Positions 17,163-26,533 of a stretch of DNA of 64,000 nt are shown here, in pieces. The position numbers were made by a program, and so were the translations under genes. This DNA is from Peribacillus sp044761665 (GTDB taxonomy: Bacteria > Bacillota > Bacilli > Bacillales > DSM-1321): NCBI RefSeq assembly GCF_044761665.1, contig NZ_JBIWCW010000004.1:248001-312000 (forward strand). Reading direction: 5' to 3'. Within the stretch, counting starts at the first letter, position 1; the number at the start of each line of letters is the position of its first letter. The notes under the pieces are model-generated. The model ran no database searches. It was not told the origin of the DNA and saw only the letters and a program-made list of their open reading frames with translations.

Positions 17163-17814
17163 TGCGTCTCATTCTCCTTTCAATCACTTTGCCCAAGATG
17201 GTGAGAATCATGACCATCACATAATAAATGAGACCGGCAAATAATATCGGCTCGAAGAATTTATATGTTTCACCGCCGACAATATAAGAACGGCGCATGA
17301 TGTCGCCTAATCCAATAATTGTTACAACAGCCGATTCCTTAGTCAAGGAAATCAATTCATTCACTAAAGATGGAAGAATGTTCTTGATGGCCTGTGGCAG
17401 GATGATATTCAACATCATACTTGAATATGGGACACCAAGAGCAAGCGCGGCTTCACGTTGACCTTTATCGACCGCTAGTATACCTCCCCTGATGATTTCT
17501 GAAATATATGCTGCAGAGTTTAAACCGAAAGCCAAGAAAGCAGCCTGAAACGCTTCTATTTGTATGCCTAAAATTTGGGGAGATCCAAAATAAATAAGCA
17601 TCAATTGTAAAACTAATGGTGTACCACGGAATATCGATGTATAAAAGTCGGCAATCCAATTCAATGGTTTGATCCTGCTGATTTTCAGTATGGATAAAAT
17701 TATCCCCAAAACAAAACCGATTACTGCCGCAACCGCTACAACTTTTAATGTAGTCGGTATTCCCTCCATGATATATGGAAGGGATGGCATAATCCTTTCA
17801 AAATCCAGATTCAC
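17155..17814 (-). CDS. artQ: polar amino acid (arginine) ABC transporter permease
   Basis: This HisM/GlnP-type permease has about five helices and the EAA loop QREAALALGVPYSSMMLNIILPQA near residue 125. For the start I prefer GTG 17814, giving MNLDFERIM, because the only ribosome-like sequence (AAGAGG) abuts the ATG at 17823 but is nine bases from the GTG. It is the middle gene of artP-artQ-artM, separated from artP by a hairpin that may set unequal expression. Confidence 0.85.
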   Translation of the reverse strand: MNLDFERIMPSLPYIMEGIPTTLKVVAVAAVIGFVLGIILSILKISRIKPLNWIADFYTSIFRGTPLVLQLMLIYFGSPQILGIQIEAFQAAFLAFGLNSAAYISEIIRGGILAVDKGQREAALALGVPYSSMMLNIILPQAIKNILPSLVNELISLTKESAVVTIIGLGDIMRRSYIVGGETYKFFEPILFAGLIYYVMVMILTILGKVIERRMRRSD

Positions 17815-17882
17815 TCCATTCATCCTCTCTTATAAAGACCTATAAAAGGCCTTCCTCATTCACTTTATACTCAATAAAGCGT

Positions 17883-17928
17883 GGAAAAACGCTCAGAAGG
17901 CATATCCTAACACTTCTGAACGTTTTCC
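17883..17928 (-). other. intercistronic hairpin between artP and artQ
   Basis: GGAAAAACGCTCAGAAG (17883-17899) pairs with CTTCTGAACGTTTTCC (17913-17928) with one bulge and one mismatch. It lies right after the artP stop at 17941. No T run follows on the minus strand, so the likely role is to protect the artP 3' end or cause partial termination, giving more binding protein than permease (inference). Confidence 0.6.
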
Positions 17929-17940
17929 CTTTTCTCTGTA

Positions 17941-18750
17941 TTATTCAGTTTCACTGCCACCGAACCATTTCAAAATTAATTTTTCCATTTCACCATTATC
18001 CAACATTTTGTTCAGTTCAGCATTGAAATCTGCTGTTAAATCACTGCCCTTTTGGAATGCAATAGCGGAACCGGCGTCTTCTTCACCTGTTTCAATCTCA
18101 TATCCTACTAAGTCCGGATTGTCTTTCAAATATCCTTTAGCAACTGTATCTTCAATAATCACGGCATCAAACCGTTTAGCAACCATTTCTTGAATGATTT
18201 CTGGAATGCGATTTCGTTTTTCAACCTTCAACCCGATATCTTTACTTTTATTTAGGTCAGTCGCCAATGTCTCTTGTATGGACGCAAGCTGTACACCAAC
18301 CTTTTTCCCTTTTAAGTCTTCAACCGTTTTTATCTTACTACCTTTTGTCGTAATTATCATATTTTTAGCTGTATAATAAATATCACTAAAATCAACTGAT
18401 TTCTCACGTTGTGGGGTTGGAGTCATTCCGGAGATAACAAAATCCACCGATTTATTTTCAAGAGCGGGTACAAGACTGTTAAAGTCAATGTCCTTCACTT
18501 GGACTTCATATCCTAAGTTCTTACCGATCGCCTTAGCAATATCCACATCAAATCCTTTGATTTCATCACTTTTGGATGTTTCAACATATTCAAACGGTGG
18601 ATAATCCGCAGATGTTCCCATGACTAACACTTTTTTATCTTTATTACCTGATGTATTCTCTTCTTTTTTCTCTGAGGTTCCGCATGCTGCTAAAATACCT
18701 ACTAGTAAAACAGAAGTAAGCAACAACGCTACCCGCTTTTTCAATTTCAT
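17941..18750 (-). CDS. artP: arginine ABC transporter substrate-binding lipoprotein
   Basis: This extracellular lipoprotein captures arginine or a related basic amino acid. The signal peptide ends in the lipobox LAAC, about residue 23 from the chosen start, and is followed by a Glu/Lys/Asn linker. The mature part is an SBP_bac_3 domain: SADYPPFEYVE, GFDVDIAKAIGKNLGYEV, FVISGMTPTPQREKSVDFSD. I start at ATG 18750, seven bases from GGAGG; the ATG at 18753 is only four away. ARG-box-like sites upstream support arginine as ligand. Confidence 0.86.
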   Translation of the reverse strand: MKLKKRVALLLTSVLLVGILAACGTSEKKEENTSGNKDKKVLVMGTSADYPPFEYVETSKSDEIKGFDVDIAKAIGKNLGYEVQVKDIDFNSLVPALENKSVDFVISGMTPTPQREKSVDFSDIYYTAKNMIITTKGSKIKTVEDLKGKKVGVQLASIQETLATDLNKSKDIGLKVEKRNRIPEIIQEMVAKRFDAVIIEDTVAKGYLKDNPDLVGYEIETGEEDAGSAIAFQKGSDLTADFNAELNKMLDNGEMEKLILKWFGGSETE

Positions 18751-18822
18751 CATTATTCCTCCAAAGTAGTTTTCACATCTTTTATGAGCAAAAGCTTAAT
18801 TACGTTAAACATAAACTAGTAT

Positions 18823-18880
18823 ATTGAACTAATATTCATGCACCCATGTGTATTTTAACACATTCTTATAATTATTCAAT
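18823..18880 (-). promoter_or_regulatory. artP promoter with two ARG-box-like AhrC sites
   Basis: CATGAATATTAGTTCAAT (18823-18840, minus strand) differs at two positions from the ArgR/AhrC consensus wNTGNATwwwwATNCANw. A second site, ATTGAATAATTATAAGAA (18863-18880), also has two mismatches. TTGAAT in the second site, followed after 16 bases by TAAAAT, makes a plausible sigma-A promoter, so the first box lies at the transcription start. AhrC is encoded at 41 kb. Confidence 0.6.
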
Positions 18881-19016
18881 AAGCATAATGAAAAAAATAT
18901 TTTTTAGAATATTATTTTAACCAAATTCTAATATAATACTCTGTCTATATGAAGGAATACATATTAAGGAGCATCCCCCCATCCTTCCGATAGGTTTTCT
19001 ATGCAAAATCACGAAT

Positions 19017-19046
19017 AAAAAAACCCGCCTAATGGCGGGTTTTTTT
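19017..19046. terminator. terminator after brxB (bidirectional)
   Basis: AAAAAAACCCGCC pairs with GGCGGGTTTTTTT around TAAT. The T run on each strand makes it effective in both directions. It lies 36 bases past the brxB stop at 19082. Confidence 0.9.
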
Positions 19047-19081
19047 GCATTTCCATATAACTTAATGTATAAGAAGTGGAT

Positions 19082-19519
19082 TTATACTTCTTCACAATAC
19101 TCATCGAAGTACCCTTGCAGTTTTTCAACTACAGACATTGGATGATGCCCTTCGATTTCATGTCGCTCAATCATGGTGATGATTTTTCCATCTTTAAGAA
19201 GTGCAAATGATGGAGAAGAAGGTGGATACCCCTCGAAATAATCACGGGCCGCTGCCGTCGCTTCTTTATCTTGACCTGCAAAAACAGTTACAAGCTGATC
19301 AGGACGTTTATCATTATGAATGGCATGTGCTGCAGCCGGTCTTGCAATTCCTCCAGCACATCCACAAACGGAATTGACCATAACAAGTGTCGTACCCTTT
19401 TGAGCCAGTACGTTTTCCACTTCCTCGGCAGTCGTCAGTTCTGTATATCCAGCAGTCTTAATCTCATCGCGAGCTTGTTTGACCACGTCATTCATTAAAA
19501 AATTGAAATCCATATTCAT
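19082..19519 (-). CDS. brxB: bacilliredoxin BrxB
   Basis: This protein removes bacillithiol from S-bacillithiolated proteins after oxidative stress. The 145-residue thioredoxin-like protein has the characteristic C52-G-C54 motif in NSVCGCAGGIARPAA, plus YFEGYPPSSPSFALLKDG. It is nearly identical in layout and length to B. subtilis YqiW. It stands between the art operon and the mut genes as a single gene with its own ribosome site (GGAG 13 bases before ATG) and terminator. Its presence implies the cell uses bacillithiol. Confidence 0.93.
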   Translation of the reverse strand: MNMDFNFLMNDVVKQARDEIKTAGYTELTTAEEVENVLAQKGTTLVMVNSVCGCAGGIARPAAAHAIHNDKRPDQLVTVFAGQDKEATAAARDYFEGYPPSSPSFALLKDGKIITMIERHEIEGHHPMSVVEKLQGYFDEYCEEV

Positions 19520-19684
19520 AATATAGAGCTCCTTCCAGGTTTTTCTCTTCCCCCCTTATCATAACAATTGATGAAGCCTGATTCAATAAATTTAATTGGC
19601 AACGGAACAGAAACCACCAAACTTCCAATCAATGGATGAAAACGGGAAGGTCTATATGCGTGTTCACTATCTCCAGTGCCGGCA

Positions 19685-20812
19685 TCAATCCGGCTTTAAG
19701 GAATTCGAGAATGATTGAAATGCTTGTTGGACAGCCTTTGTTACCGTCTTATTACCGGACATCACTTCATTTTCAAGCTGGGGAAGTAGACCTTTGACCG
19801 TTTCATTTTTATAAAACATCTTTTTAAGCTGATGATCTATTAAAGAATGGAGCCATTCTTTAGATTGCATCCTTCTCCGTTCATGAAAGACACCGGATTG
19901 CTTTGTTGTTAAAGAAAATTCCTGTAATACATCCCAGATTTCAGGAATCCCTTTTCCTGTGACAGAAGAGCACGTATACGCTTTTCCAGCCCAACCCTTT
20001 GTGGCAGGTTGAAGGAAATGAAGAATTCGACTGTATTCCGATCTGGTCCTCATCGCAAGCGGAATGTTTTCACCGTCTGCTTTATTGACTACTATACCAT
20101 CCACAAGTTCCATGATCCCTTTTTTCATGCCCTGCAATTCATCTCCTGCTCCTGTGAGCACCAGCAACATGAAAAAGTCGACCATACTTCGAACAATCGC
20201 TTCACTCTGGCCTACACCTACCGTTTCAATCAAAATCACATCAAATCCGGCCGCTTCACATAGTAACATCGTTTCCCTTGTTTTTCGATGCACTCCACCC
20301 AAGGTTCCTTCTGATGGGGAAGGACGGATAAAAGCATGGGGATTCCGGGCCAGTTCTTCCATCCTCGTCTTGTCCCCAAGTATGCTCCCTCCATTAACCG
20401 AGGAACTGGGGTCGACTGCGAGTACCGCAACCTTATATCCCTTATCACATAAATAGGTTCCAAACGTTTCGATAAAGGTGCTTTTACCAGCTCCGGGAAC
20501 ACCCGAGATGCCGATGCGAAGCGAAGAACCGGTATGAGGAAGGATGGAATGCAAAAGTTCTTGTGCCATTTCGAAATGATGTTCGGCATTGCTTTCTACT
20601 AATGTAATACCTTTAGCAAGCTTTGCCCTCACTCCCGTTATGATTCCATCTTTCAGGTCAGGAATAGAAATACGCGTATTTTGCTTTTTGACAAATCTAC
20701 TTTTTGAAGCTTTATTGTGGCCTGACTCCAATTCCACACCTGGTTTCAATGAAGAAGCAAAACCATCCTGATTATTAAGATCGACCCATGCCGGCTTCTT
20801 ATCTTCTGTCAT
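19685..20812 (-). CDS. meaB: methylmalonyl-CoA mutase-associated GTPase MeaB
   Basis: This G3E-family GTPase gates cofactor loading and protects the B12 mutase. The P-loop is G104-V-P-G-A-G-K-S-T (375 residues total), followed by DPSSSVNGGSILGDKTRM, ETVGVGQSE and the NKADG base-recognition motif. An N-terminal extension of about 55 residues precedes the conserved part. Its start codon overlaps the mutB stop in TAATG, so the two are translationally coupled, as expected for chaperone and client. Confidence 0.9.
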   Translation of the reverse strand: MTEDKKPAWVDLNNQDGFASSLKPGVELESGHNKASKSRFVKKQNTRISIPDLKDGIITGVRAKLAKGITLVESNAEHHFEMAQELLHSILPHTGSSLRIGISGVPGAGKSTFIETFGTYLCDKGYKVAVLAVDPSSSVNGGSILGDKTRMEELARNPHAFIRPSPSEGTLGGVHRKTRETMLLCEAAGFDVILIETVGVGQSEAIVRSMVDFFMLLVLTGAGDELQGMKKGIMELVDGIVVNKADGENIPLAMRTRSEYSRILHFLQPATKGWAGKAYTCSSVTGKGIPEIWDVLQEFSLTTKQSGVFHERRRMQSKEWLHSLIDHQLKKMFYKNETVKGLLPQLENEVMSGNKTVTKAVQQAFQSFSNSLKPD

Positions 20813-23004
20813 TACTGAGCCACTTCCTCATAACCGAGGCGGTGGTATATTTCCTGAAGTACTTTTTTGGCTGCCTGTGGGATGACGGTTCCAGGTCCGA
20901 AAATCGCCGTCGCGCCGTTTTGCATTAAGTAATCATAATCTTGTGCCGGGATAACCCCACCGACAATGACGATAATGTCTTCCCGGCCCAACTTTTTCAA
21001 TTCTGCCATCAATTGTGGCAATAATGTTTTGTGGCCGGCAGCTAGCGAACTCATACCTACAACATGCACATCGTTCTCCACAGCCTGAAGAGCGGTTTCC
21101 TCTGGCGTTTGGAATAATGGTCCAATATCAACGTCGTATCCCAGGTCAGCAAATCCTGTACCTACCACTTTAGATCCGCGATCATGACCGTCCTGACCCA
21201 TCTTGGCCATCAATAAACGAGGTCTTCTGCCTTCATTTTCAAGGAATTCATCAGTCATCGCGATGACTTCCTCAATTTCCGCTTCTTTTGAATAAGCTGA
21301 GCTATAAACACCGCTAATAGAACGGATTGTAGCTTTATGACGTCCAGCGACTTCTTCAATTGCATCCGAAATTTCCCCGAGTGACGCACGGACTCGAGCT
21401 GCTTGTACAGCCAGTTCTAGCAAGTTCCCGTCACCCGTTCTTGCAGCTTGTGTCAATGCCTGGAGTGCTTCATCTACTTTCGCTTGATTTCTTTTTCCTT
21501 TAAGAATGCTCAACCGCTTAAGTTGACTTTCACGAACGGCGGTATTATCAATCTCCAAGATTTCGATCGCATCTTCCTTTTTCAATCGGTATTTATTCAC
21601 GCCGACGATGGTTTCGTCCTTAGAATCGATTTTTGCCTGACGTTTTGCCGCAGCCTCCTCAATCCTCATTTTTGGAAGACCTGTTTCAATCGCTTTCGCC
21701 ATGCCCCCGAGTCCTTCAATCTCCTCAATATGGGACCAAGCCCGAGCAATCAGTTCATTTGTTAATGATTCGACGTAGTATGAACCTGCCCATGGATCAA
21801 TGACCTTTGTAATACCCGTTTCCTCCTGAAGGTATAGCTGGGTATTACGAGCAATACGTGCGGAGAAATCGGTTGGAAGGGCAATCGCCTCATCCAATGC
21901 GTTTGTATGCAACGATTGTGTATGGCCGAGTGCAGCCGCATGTGCCTCGATCAGTGTACGTGCCACATTATTAAATGGGTCTTGTTCAGAAAGGCTCCAT
22001 CCCGATGTTTGGGAGTGGGTCCTCAAGGCCATCGCTTTCTTATTCTTCGGTTCGAATTGTTTCATGAGTTTTGACCAGATGAACCGGCCCGCTCTCATCT
22101 TTGCCACTTCCATAAAGTAATTCATTCCAACAGCCCAGAAGAACGACAAACGTGGGGCAAATTTATCAATATCGATACTGGCTTTCATTCCTGTTCTCGC
22201 ATACTCCAGGCCATCCGCCAACGTATAAGCAAGCTCGATATCCGCAGGCGCCCCCGCTTCCTGTAAGTGATAACCAGATATAGAAATGGAATTGAATTTA
22301 GGCATATACTTGGACGTATACTCAAATATATCAGCTATGATCTTCATCGACATCTCAGGTGGATAGATATACGTATTCCGGACCATGTATTCCTTTAAAA
22401 TATCATTTTGAATGGTTCCAGAAAGCTTATCCTGAGTGACACCCTGCTCTTCGGCTGTAACGATATAAAAAGCTAGAATGGGTAAGACGGCTCCATTCAT
22501 TGTCATCGATACCGACATTTGATCCAGTGGGATTCCATCAAATAAGACTTTCATATCTAGAATAGAGTCTATCGCTACCCCGGCCTTACCAACATCCCCT
22601 ACAACACGCGGGTGATCTGAATCGTAACCACGGTGTGTGGCTAAATCGAAAGCCACCGAGAGACCCTTTTGACCCATTGCTAAATTCCGGCGGTAAAACG
22701 CGTTGGATTCTTCTGCAGTAGAGAATCCTGCATATTGACGAACCGTCCACGGTCGGTTAACGTACATCGACGGATATGGTCCCCTTGTATATGGAGCAAT
22801 CCCTGGTACACTGTCCATATGCTCCAGATTTTGATTGTCTTCTTTCGTATAAAGGGGCTTAACCTTTATTTGTTCATTCGTGTCGAATAGAAGGTCATCA
22901 ATATTTTGTTCAACTGCCGCTTCTGCTTCTTTTTTCCATACTTCTACTGTTCCTTTAGACTCAGCTTTAGCTGGATTTATGGTAGAGAAATTTGGTTTTT
23001 TCAT
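20812..23004 (-). CDS. mutB: methylmalonyl-CoA mutase large (catalytic) subunit
   Basis: This adenosylcobalamin enzyme isomerises (R)-methylmalonyl-CoA to succinyl-CoA. The 730 residues comprise a TIM barrel (GPYPSMYVNRPWTVRQYAGFSTAEESNAFYRRNLA near the start) and a C-terminal B12 domain with the cobalt-ligating motif D605-G-H607-D-R-G610. ATG follows AGGGGTG and lies two bases after the mutA stop. With mce, YqjD and the bkd complex it completes conversion of valine- and isoleucine-derived propionyl-CoA to succinyl-CoA. B. subtilis lacks this gene. Confidence 0.94.
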   Translation of the reverse strand: MKKPNFSTINPAKAESKGTVEVWKKEAEAAVEQNIDDLLFDTNEQIKVKPLYTKEDNQNLEHMDSVPGIAPYTRGPYPSMYVNRPWTVRQYAGFSTAEESNAFYRRNLAMGQKGLSVAFDLATHRGYDSDHPRVVGDVGKAGVAIDSILDMKVLFDGIPLDQMSVSMTMNGAVLPILAFYIVTAEEQGVTQDKLSGTIQNDILKEYMVRNTYIYPPEMSMKIIADIFEYTSKYMPKFNSISISGYHLQEAGAPADIELAYTLADGLEYARTGMKASIDIDKFAPRLSFFWAVGMNYFMEVAKMRAGRFIWSKLMKQFEPKNKKAMALRTHSQTSGWSLSEQDPFNNVARTLIEAHAAALGHTQSLHTNALDEAIALPTDFSARIARNTQLYLQEETGITKVIDPWAGSYYVESLTNELIARAWSHIEEIEGLGGMAKAIETGLPKMRIEEAAAKRQAKIDSKDETIVGVNKYRLKKEDAIEILEIDNTAVRESQLKRLSILKGKRNQAKVDEALQALTQAARTGDGNLLELAVQAARVRASLGEISDAIEEVAGRHKATIRSISGVYSSAYSKEAEIEEVIAMTDEFLENEGRRPRLLMAKMGQDGHDRGSKVVGTGFADLGYDVDIGPLFQTPEETALQAVENDVHVVGMSSLAAGHKTLLPQLMAELKKLGREDIIVIVGGVIPAQDYDYLMQNGATAIFGPGTVIPQAAKKVLQEIYHRLGYEEVAQ

Positions 23005-23006
23005 TG

Positions 23007-24887
23007 TTAGTTCACCCCTAGCTCTTGTAGTAGTTCGGTCAAGATTGCCACAACATTCGTTTTGACATGGATAAAGTTCCCCACTCCAGCTTTTAGCAAA
23101 ACGCTCTCTAATTCCCCTGGCTGCTTACCTGCAACATATAGTTTGGTATCGGGGGATTGCCGCTTAATTTCCTTGACGATAGCTTCTGCCTTATCCGCAT
23201 AATCCGAATCGCTTCCACATATGCAATAAATGGATAGTTGGCTATCAGCTATGTAATCGACCGCTTCCTGACTAGTTTGGCAACCTGTACTTTCATCCGT
23301 CTCAATTCCACCGGCTGCAACAAGACCTTTGACAAAATCTGCACGAGGCTTATATGATTTAAGTTCATTTAGGTTAATTAGACCGATTTTTGGGGTAATC
23401 CCGTCATTTTTCTTACACTCTTCACTTCGTAACCTTAACTGCTCAAATTGAGATGATATGCGTTGTAATTTGATTGGCGTAATAGCCAATGGCTCCTCCA
23501 CAACCATATACGACTCCTGTTTTTCATAGGTGGATCCTGTGGTGATTTTATCTGTAGGGTTCGGGTAAACATTGGTGCCGATGATACTTTCTTTCCTTAA
23601 TGCTGCATTTTGGATCCTTGCTTGATAAACTTCTGCTAGGTCTGCTTGCAAAGCACCGTGCTTAATGGCCTCTAGAATGCCACCTGCCTCCTCAATTTCA
23701 AGGAACTTCGTCCATGCTTTTTCCGCCAGCTCATCTGTCAATTGCTCTACATACCAAGAGCCCCCAGCGGGATCAACCACTGTTGTAATATTCGTTTCTT
23801 CTTTAAGAATTAAATGTGTATTTCGCGCAATTCTTTCCGATAATTCATTGAACGCTCCAGAAGCGTGATTAAATGGATGGATCTGCAAATATTGAATCCC
23901 TCCGATTGCCGCAGCAAATGCTTGATTTGTGGTACGCAGAATATTCACATGTTGATCATAAAGCGTTTCTGTCAATTCAGAAGTAACGGCATGTATCGTC
24001 ATTTTAAAATAGGCGGAATCTTCCTCAAACGCTTCCGCTAGACCTGCCCAAAGTCTTCTAGCTGCTCGTAGCTTCGCAATTGACATAAAGTAATTTGAAT
24101 CCACAGCAAAAGAAAACACGATTTTTTCAGCAATATCCCGTATGGAAAGTCCTTGTTTTTGCCCTTCCAATACATATTGGACAGCTACAGCCAATCCATA
24201 GGCAAGCTCTTGTACCGCATTGGCTCCTCCATTATGAAAAATAGCTGTGTTGACAAGAACCGACTTTAAATCTGGACCAACTTGTTGATAATCTTGAATC
24301 GTTTGGGCCCATTCTGCAAAATACTTTTCTATATCTTCGGGAAGTTGACCACGGACCAACCATTCTGCAATCGGATCTTCTGCAAGAACACCTGTCATCT
24401 GTGCATCTTGTTGATTTGCAACAGCTTTGAATTGAGGAAGTAGTTCTTTTTGTTTCCCTTTTAGATCAATGAAAACAGGAAGTTCCTTTAATGGTATGTT
24501 ATTAAAAAGGTTTGCAGCCCTAGCTCCTTCAGCAAGTAACTGCACTGGATAGACGACAATGTTTTGGCCTCGTTCCAACGCGACAAGCATCTTTTCATTT
24601 GCCTCTTCGGCCGTGACACCGCTTACAGGTTGAACGACAAGCCAAGGTTTCTCGTAATAACCCGTTGGAGTAATTCCACGGGTGAAGGGTGCAAATCCGG
24701 GAAGCTCAGCTTTTGTATTTGCTGAACTAGCTACTTCGGTATAGAGGGGATGTAGGGTAATGCCTTCATATGTATTCGTTTTTAATGTTTCTACACTTTT
24801 GCCTTTTAAACTAGTTTCTGCCGCTTCCTTCCACTCATCTAATGATGGTTTTGGAAAGGATATGTTCTTTACATCTTTCAAATCCAT
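23007..24887 (-). CDS. mutA: methylmalonyl-CoA mutase small subunit
   Basis: This non-catalytic partner of MutB (626 residues) keeps the barrel fold (GFAPFTRGITPTGYYEKPWLVVQPV) and a degenerate C-terminal flavodoxin-like domain that lacks the DxHxxG cobalamin motif, as usual for MutA. It is the first gene of mutA-mutB-meaB; ATG 24887 follows AAGGGAG. A TATAAT hexamer about 40 bases upstream is a candidate -10, without a clear -35. Confidence 0.92.
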   Translation of the reverse strand: MDLKDVKNISFPKPSLDEWKEAAETSLKGKSVETLKTNTYEGITLHPLYTEVASSANTKAELPGFAPFTRGITPTGYYEKPWLVVQPVSGVTAEEANEKMLVALERGQNIVVYPVQLLAEGARAANLFNNIPLKELPVFIDLKGKQKELLPQFKAVANQQDAQMTGVLAEDPIAEWLVRGQLPEDIEKYFAEWAQTIQDYQQVGPDLKSVLVNTAIFHNGGANAVQELAYGLAVAVQYVLEGQKQGLSIRDIAEKIVFSFAVDSNYFMSIAKLRAARRLWAGLAEAFEEDSAYFKMTIHAVTSELTETLYDQHVNILRTTNQAFAAAIGGIQYLQIHPFNHASGAFNELSERIARNTHLILKEETNITTVVDPAGGSWYVEQLTDELAEKAWTKFLEIEEAGGILEAIKHGALQADLAEVYQARIQNAALRKESIIGTNVYPNPTDKITTGSTYEKQESYMVVEEPLAITPIKLQRISSQFEQLRLRSEECKKNDGITPKIGLINLNELKSYKPRADFVKGLVAAGGIETDESTGCQTSQEAVDYIADSQLSIYCICGSDSDYADKAEAIVKEIKRQSPDTKLYVAGKQPGELESVLLKAGVGNFIHVKTNVVAILTELLQELGVN

Positions 24888-25226
24888 TTGTATCGCTCCC
24901 TTATATTTTGCTACCTAATGGTTCAATTATACGGAGACCGAACGCTCAGACCATCACATAAGAAAAACACTCTCCGATCTATTACTATCATTCTATCATA
25001 ATATTCTTATAATTTAAGAAAATAACGGAGCCCTCTTAAAAAATCCATATAATTGATAGAAAATCAGCTTTTCTTTTTACGAGTAGTGCTTGCCTCTATA
25101 AAATAATAACAAAAATATGGATATCGTGACTATTTTCTAAATACGCTTATATCTTTGCCCATAATCAGTTATAGAGGCACAGAAAAAAAGGAAGTACCTT
25201 TGCGGATACCTCCTTCTTTTTCCCCA
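24888..25226. other. intergenic region between bkdB and mutA
   Basis: This 339-bp non-coding stretch holds a candidate -10 (TATAAT, minus strand, about 24930) for mutA and the bkd terminator at 25183-25215. It also has a perfect 11-bp inverted repeat, TGCCTCTATAA at 25091-25101 and its complement at 25169-25179, 67 bp apart. I see no ORF or RNA gene. Confidence 0.6.
25183..25215 (-). terminator. terminator of the bkd operon
   Basis: AAGGAAGTA (25188-25196) pairs with TACCTCCTT (25207-25215) with one G-T pair and is followed on the minus strand by seven T residues. It starts 11 bases past the bkdB stop. Confidence 0.85.
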
Positions 25227-26507
25227 TTAATAAACCGATGTATTGTCCGCTGATATCTTTTCAATGATTTCTTTTACCCTTGCTAAGAATCGGCCGCATA
25301 CTAGACCATCCAATACGCGGTGATCGAGTGATAAACAAAGGTTGACCATATCCCGAACAGCAATCATGTCATTGATAACCACTGGCCTTTTTACAATGGT
25401 CTCCACTTGGATGATGGCTGCCTGGGGATAATTGATAATTCCCATGGACTGAACGGAACCAAATGAACCTGTGTTATTGACAGTGAACGTACCACCCTGC
25501 ATATCCTCAGACTTTAATTTCCCTTTTTTCACCTTTAAGGCCAATTCGTTTATTTCCCTTGCGATTCCTTTAATCGATTTCTCATCGGCATTTTTTATGA
25601 CAGGAACAAATAGGGCATCTTCCGTTGCAACGGCGATTGAAATATTGATTTCTTTCTTTTGGATAATTTTATCGCCTGCCCACATGGAGTTGATTTGAGG
25701 GAACTCAGTAAGTGCCTGAGCAATCGCTTTAACAAAGAAGGCAAAATAAGTTAAATTATATCCTTCTTTTTGTTTAAATTCAGATTTAAGTGTATCCCGG
25801 AGTTTAACCATATTCGTTGCATCGACTTCGACCATCGTCCAGGCATGTGGAATCTCATGCTTACTTTTCAACATATTCGATGCAATTGCTTTCCGTACCC
25901 CTGTGACAGGTATTTCTCTATCCCCAACCATGGTAGGAATCATGGATTCTTTATTTTCTTTTATAGGCAATGGAGGAACAGGAATAGGCTCTTTTCCCTT
26001 GTTCTCGGTTCGCTCCTGAGCAATTACCGGTTTAGGGAGATTACCTGAATCAATGAGTTTCAGCAAGTCTTTACGTGTAATTCTGCCTTCGTTCCCCATT
26101 CCCTTCACTTGAGATAGGTCAATATCATGCTCCTGGGAGAGCTTCAAGACAGCGGGTGAAAACCGAGCCTTACTCGATAATTCGGCCGCTGGTTTAACCT
26201 TAGTAGTTTCTATGTTATCATTTCTCTCTTGGTCGATATCTTCTTCCACTTCCTTGGGCATAGTCGACTCCACCTCAATGGAGCATATGACTTCCCCTAC
26301 AGCTAGCGTTTGATTCTCATCTGCCTTTAATTCTTTAACGACCCCTGTGAAGGAAGAAGGAACTTCAGCGTTTACTTTATCCGTCATCACTTCAGCAAGT
26401 GGATCATACTTCGTGACGTGATCACCCGGTTGAACAAGCCATTTGCTGATTGTTCCTTCCGTAACGCTTTCACCAAGCTGGGGCATTTTCATTTGTTCTA
26501 TCGCCAT
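25227..26507 (-). CDS. bkdB: branched-chain 2-oxoacid dehydrogenase E2 (lipoamide acyltransferase)
   Basis: This is the core of the branched-chain 2-oxoacid dehydrogenase complex and moves isobutyryl, isovaleryl and 2-methylbutyryl groups to CoA. Domains in order: lipoyl domain with the lipoylated Lys44 in MTDKVNAEVPS; E3/E1-binding domain RFSPAVLKLSQEHDIDLSQV..GRITRKDLL; catalytic domain ending in SLDHRVLDGLVCGRFL. I choose ATG 26507 (MAIEQMKMPQLGES) eight bases from GGAGG; ATG 26510 is five away. It is the last gene of the bkd operon. Confidence 0.93.
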   Translation of the reverse strand: MAIEQMKMPQLGESVTEGTISKWLVQPGDHVTKYDPLAEVMTDKVNAEVPSSFTGVVKELKADENQTLAVGEVICSIEVESTMPKEVEEDIDQERNDNIETTKVKPAAELSSKARFSPAVLKLSQEHDIDLSQVKGMGNEGRITRKDLLKLIDSGNLPKPVIAQERTENKGKEPIPVPPLPIKENKESMIPTMVGDREIPVTGVRKAIASNMLKSKHEIPHAWTMVEVDATNMVKLRDTLKSEFKQKEGYNLTYFAFFVKAIAQALTEFPQINSMWAGDKIIQKKEINISIAVATEDALFVPVIKNADEKSIKGIAREINELALKVKKGKLKSEDMQGGTFTVNNTGSFGSVQSMGIINYPQAAIIQVETIVKRPVVINDMIAVRDMVNLCLSLDHRVLDGLVCGRFLARVKEIIEKISADNTSVY

Positions 26508-26533
26508 CATTCAAACCTCCTTCTTATCAATCA

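Noticed and set aside
24925..24960. Repeated GGTCT motif near the mutA -10 as a TetR-type operator
   Set aside because: The dyad is too imperfect (4 of 6 in each half) to support an operator.
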